From the NCBI GenBank assembly GCA_024579835.1, contig CP102060.1, positions 2,207,558-2,271,557 of the forward strand: a stretch of 64,000 bases of DNA, written 5' to 3'. Under the pieces are notes generated by a model. The model did no database searches, had not been told where the DNA came from, and saw nothing but the letters and a program-made list of their open reading frames with translations. This document shows, one piece after another, positions 61,460-64,000 of the stretch. Numbering within the stretch: the first letter of the stretch is position 1; every line of letters starts with the position of its first letter. Source of the stretch: Clostridiaceae bacterium HFYG-1003 (GTDB lineage: Bacteria; Bacillota; Clostridia; Clostridiales; Clostridiaceae). The position numbers and the translations under genes are program-made.

Positions 61460-62173
61460 TTAAGGTATTTCATTCTTAGCGGAGTTTTTCACTTGAGCCT
61501 GATTCAGCAGCCCCATCAGTTCCTGGCCGTCCATTCCGGAGGGAATCCGTTCCAGACGGCAGTTTGTCAGATGATACAGCGCATCGCACATCTTCAGTTC
61601 ATCCATCTCATGGGATGAGATTACCACCGTGCCGCCCTTGTCCAGGTAGCGCCTGAGGTAATCCCGGATCTCCTGTTTGGTCACCAGATCCAGGGAAGCA
61701 GCCGGTTCATCCATCAGCAAAATCGGTGCGTCGTGCGCCAGGGCACAGGCAATGGACAGACGTTTTTTCATGCCGCCGGAAAGATTCCGAACCTTTTCCC
61801 GAAGCACAGCCTCCAGTCCCAGTTCGTGCACAAAACCGGTTTTCAGCGCGTCTTCCAGGCTGTTGAGTGAATCGGCATACCACAGCTTCAGGTTATCCCG
61901 TACCGACAGTTCCTCAATCAGCGGATTGTCCTGTGGTACAAAGGCAGCATATCGGGCCAAATCCGCCCGGCTCTTCATCAGCTGCCGGTTGTAACGGATC
62001 TCTCCGGCATCCGGAGCCAACGCTCCGGAAAGAATCGACAGCAACGTTGATTTCCCGCTGCCATTGGTTCCGACCAGACCGATGCACTGACCGCGCGCCA
62101 CCGACAGATCCAGCTGATCCAGCACCAGCTTCTTGCCAAATCCTTTCCGGATTCCTTTGAGTTCGATCATGGC
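61460..62173 (-). CDS. ABC transporter ATP-binding protein
   Basis: A 237-residue ATPase. The start at 62173 (MIELKGIRKGFGKKLVLDQ) follows GGAGGGGAGG; the longer frame is less likely. Walker A is GTNGSGKST, the signature LSGGMKKRLSIACAL, Walker B ILLMDEPAASLD and the switch His in VVISSHEMDEL. It is the first gene of the exporter cluster on the minus strand. Confidence 0.93.
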   Translation of the reverse strand, partial: AMIELKGIRKGFGKKLVLDQLDLSVARGQCIGLVGTNGSGKSTLLSILSGALAPDAGEIRYNRQLMKSRADLARYAAFVPQDNPLIEELSVRDNLKLWYADSLNSLEDALKTGFVHELGLEAVLREKVRNLSGGMKKRLSIACALAHDAPILLMDEPAASLDLVTKQEIRDYLRRYLDKGGTVVISSHEMDELKMCDALYHLTNCRLERIPSGMDGQELMGLLNQAQVKNSAKNEIP

Positions 62174-62260
62174 CTCCCCTCCTTCGCTCAATATGAAAAT
62201 TATAACAAAAAACCCTTAAAAAGCGATTAAACCGGAAGCTGTCGGATATGATTCAGACTG

Positions 62261-62380
62261 ACCAAGGCTTATCAATGCTGTTCAAGACTTATCAATGCTG
62301 TTCAAGACTTATCAATGCTGTTCAAGACTTATCAATGCTGTTCAAGACTTATCAATGCTGTTCAAGACTTATCAATGCTG
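62261..62380. repeat. Tandem repeat, 20-bp unit, six copies
   Basis: TTCAAGACTTATCAATGCTG occurs five times exactly (62281-62380), preceded by a variant copy (62261-62280). There are no spacers and no internal palindrome, so it is not CRISPR. It lies upstream of the exporter ATPase gene. Confidence 0.98.
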
Positions 62381-62575
62381 ATTCATGGTAATCCTGTCTG
62401 ATCCAGGCTGATCCAGACTCCTCCGGCATAGTCACGAATAAAAGACAGACAGCTCCGAAGGAACTGCCTGGGGTTGGACTGAGTAGAGACTAAGGATAGA
62501 CTGCGCCGGGCGGCGGCATGATCCTCCGGGAGGTGATATTCTCTGTATCTGCTCCGTTTATATTTGTTTGGTCGG

Positions 62576-62980
62576 TTAGTTGTGTTCGCGCAGGTGCTCC
62601 AGCTTTTCCCGTTCCTGCTGGATGCGGATTTGATGGATCTGCTTCTTTTTGTCTTCATGGGTTGATTTAATTTCCCAGTGAATGACAAAGGTCAGAATAA
62701 CTCGGATCAGTACGATGGCACCCAGAATCATGAGTTCATCCAGGGTTCGCACTGTAATAGTCTTGAGGATCTCCGCGCCCATCTTGAACTCCAGAGCCAG
62801 AGCCAGGGACTGAGCAAGGGTCAGCTTGGTATCTTCGTTGCCGAAGTTAAATCTGGAACGGATCAGATCCCAGATCGCCTTGATGCTTCCGAAGGCAATC
62901 AGCATAACGCCGGTAAATTCCAGAAGGAAGATTAGAACGGTGATGATCTCACTAAGAAAATGATGAAAATCCAATAACAT
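62576..62980 (-). CDS. DUF1622 family membrane protein
   Basis: A 134-residue protein with three helices (IITVLIFLLEFTGVMLIAFG, LAQSLALALEFKMGAEILKTI, ELMILGAIVLIRVILTFVIHWEI), the last two forming the family signature. The tail is charged and helical. Function is unknown. It is separated from both neighbouring gene clusters. Confidence 0.88.
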   Translation of the reverse strand: MLLDFHHFLSEIITVLIFLLEFTGVMLIAFGSIKAIWDLIRSRFNFGNEDTKLTLAQSLALALEFKMGAEILKTITVRTLDELMILGAIVLIRVILTFVIHWEIKSTHEDKKKQIHQIRIQQEREKLEHLREHN

Positions 62981-63133
62981 TTCCTCCTAATTAATTGCAT
63001 GCAATATTTATCCTATCATATTCCGGCCGGGAGTGATAGACAATCACCCGCCGTTTGGGGTGCTTCCAAAGGGATCGAACCTCGGTCCGATCCGGTCCGA
63101 TTCGATCCGCTCCGGCTTGGTCGTTTGCACTCT

Positions 63134-64000
63134 CTAATCCAGCGGTCGAGCCAGGTAGGAGGCCCGAACTTCCTCGGGCACCAGGTTTCCTCCGGTGGCC
63201 CAGGCCACATGGGTGCTCTGCTCCAGGAAGGGAGTCAGCCCCTGATCCGCCAGATACCGGCGGCCGGCCTCATAATCGAGCAGACGCGCCGGTCCTTCAA
63301 AGGCAGCACCGGCACTTGGTTCGATGAAGATCGCTTCACTGCGCCACAGCGCCTGAATATAGCGGTAGAGTTTCTCGTCGGTCAGGGTAAAGATGCCGCT
63401 GAGGCATTCCTTCATGACCTCGCCGACAAAGCCGGAAGGACGGCCGACCGCCAGGCCATCGGCTTCAGTGCGTCCCGTCAGACCGATGTCCTGAACCGAA
63501 ATCTTCTGATTCAGGCCGGTTGCCATGCCGACCAGCATACAAGGGGATTCCACCGGTTCCACGAAGAAGCAGTGGACCGCCGAACCATAGACCGTCCGCA
63601 GGCCATAGGCAATTCCGCCGGGCGCTCCGCCGACCCCGCAGGGCAGGTAGACAAACAAGGGATGGGAGTCATCCACCACCACCTGCCGCTCTTCCAGCTG
63701 GCGGGCAATGCGTCGGGCTGCCACGGCATAGCCGTAAAAGAGCGTCCGGGAATTTTCATCATCGACAAAGTAGCTCATGGGATCCTGTTCTGACAGCTTG
63801 CGCCCCTGGGCCACGGCTTTCTCATAGTCCCCAGCATATTCTTTCACCGTAGCGCCGTGCTGGCGCAAAAGGTCCTTCTTCCACTGGCGGGCATCGGCCG
63901 ACATATGGACCGTCACGCGGTATCCCAGGCGGGCACTGATGATGCCGATGCTCAGTCCCAGATTTCCCGTGGATCCGACATGAACGGCATACCGCGAAAA
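63134..64000 (-). CDS. dsdA: D-serine ammonia-lyase (5' end outside window)
   Basis: The C-terminal 288 residues of a fold-type II PLP enzyme that deaminates D-serine to pyruvate and ammonia. GSTGNLGLSIGIISARLGYR near the window edge is the phosphate/substrate loop, then MSADARQWKKDLLRQHGA, FVYLPCGVGGAPGG (PLP phosphate loop), FVEPVESPCM, GLAVGRPSGFVG and EPSAGAAFEGPARLL. The frame is open to the last base of the window, so the start lies beyond it. The PLP lysine is in the missing part. Confidence 0.95.
   Translation of the reverse strand, partial: FSRYAVHVGSTGNLGLSIGIISARLGYRVTVHMSADARQWKKDLLRQHGATVKEYAGDYEKAVAQGRKLSEQDPMSYFVDDENSRTLFYGYAVAARRIARQLEERQVVVDDSHPLFVYLPCGVGGAPGGIAYGLRTVYGSAVHCFFVEPVESPCMLVGMATGLNQKISVQDIGLTGRTEADGLAVGRPSGFVGEVMKECLSGIFTLTDEKLYRYIQALWRSEAIFIEPSAGAAFEGPARLLDYEAGRRYLADQGLTPFLEQSTHVAWATGGNLVPEEVRASYLARPLD

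Noticed and set aside
62261-62380. CRISPR array
   Set aside because: The 20-bp units follow each other without spacers, and no cas gene is near.

Overview
The window reads as chromosomal DNA of an anaerobic Bacillota, most likely a clostridium of moderate GC content. The evidence is an electron-bifurcating NfnAB pair, a Rex redox repressor with Rex-type operators, rubredoxin and an NADH-rubredoxin-oxidoreductase-like flavoprotein, two in-frame-UGA (selenocysteine) HesB-like genes, PyrR-type attenuation ahead of carAB, and small families typical of Bacillota (YitT, YvrJ, YtxH, DUF1836, a BusR-like regulator). The species cannot be named from the sequence alone.

Layout: 1-5.9 kb holds redox genes (nfnB partial, nfnA, rex), a membrane-anchored hydrolase-fold protein, a sigma-I/RsgI fusion and a glutaredoxin-rubredoxin fusion. 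A complete ISLre2-type insertion (6.16-7.71 kb) sits in the promoter region of rluF, followed by ispF and a YtxH-like protein. 10-18.7 kb carries, on the minus strand, ftsE-ftsX-ctpA, yitT, alr, nnr and acpS. 19-27.2 kb has the flavoprotein, hisS, an acetyltransferase, a YihY membrane protein and an Fe-S helicase with a nuclease-like N-terminus. 27.4-28.0 kb holds the two selenoprotein genes, which a translation that stops at UGA cuts in half. 28-34.7 kb contains yvrJ, a DUF1836 regulator, rsmI, a tRNA-type methyltransferase, a PAP2 phosphatase, a HAD hydrolase, an aminotransferase, a parvulin and tRNA-Phe.

36.2-38.3 kb is the clearest accessory segment: a decayed YD-repeat (Rhs/WapA-like) gene followed by an intact AT-rich DUF4259-like gene that may be an orphan immunity gene. 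38.4-51.7 kb contains a MATE transporter, an ABC-F gene interrupted by an amber codon inside its first signature motif, a phosphatase-PncC fusion, an EamA transporter, a ROK kinase, an EF-G paralogue, map, a BusR-like regulator, a sugar acetyltransferase and a heliorhodopsin. 52-64 kb has carB-carA with its attenuator, a five-gene ABC-2 exporter cluster, a DUF1622 protein and dsdA (partial).

The most distinctive items are the sigma-I C-domain fused to RsgI, the paired selenoproteins with identical hairpins at identical spacing after UGA, the heliorhodopsin with a repeated upstream motif, the internal ribosome-binding site that could release a free rubredoxin, and several unrelated short tandem arrays in intergenic spacers.
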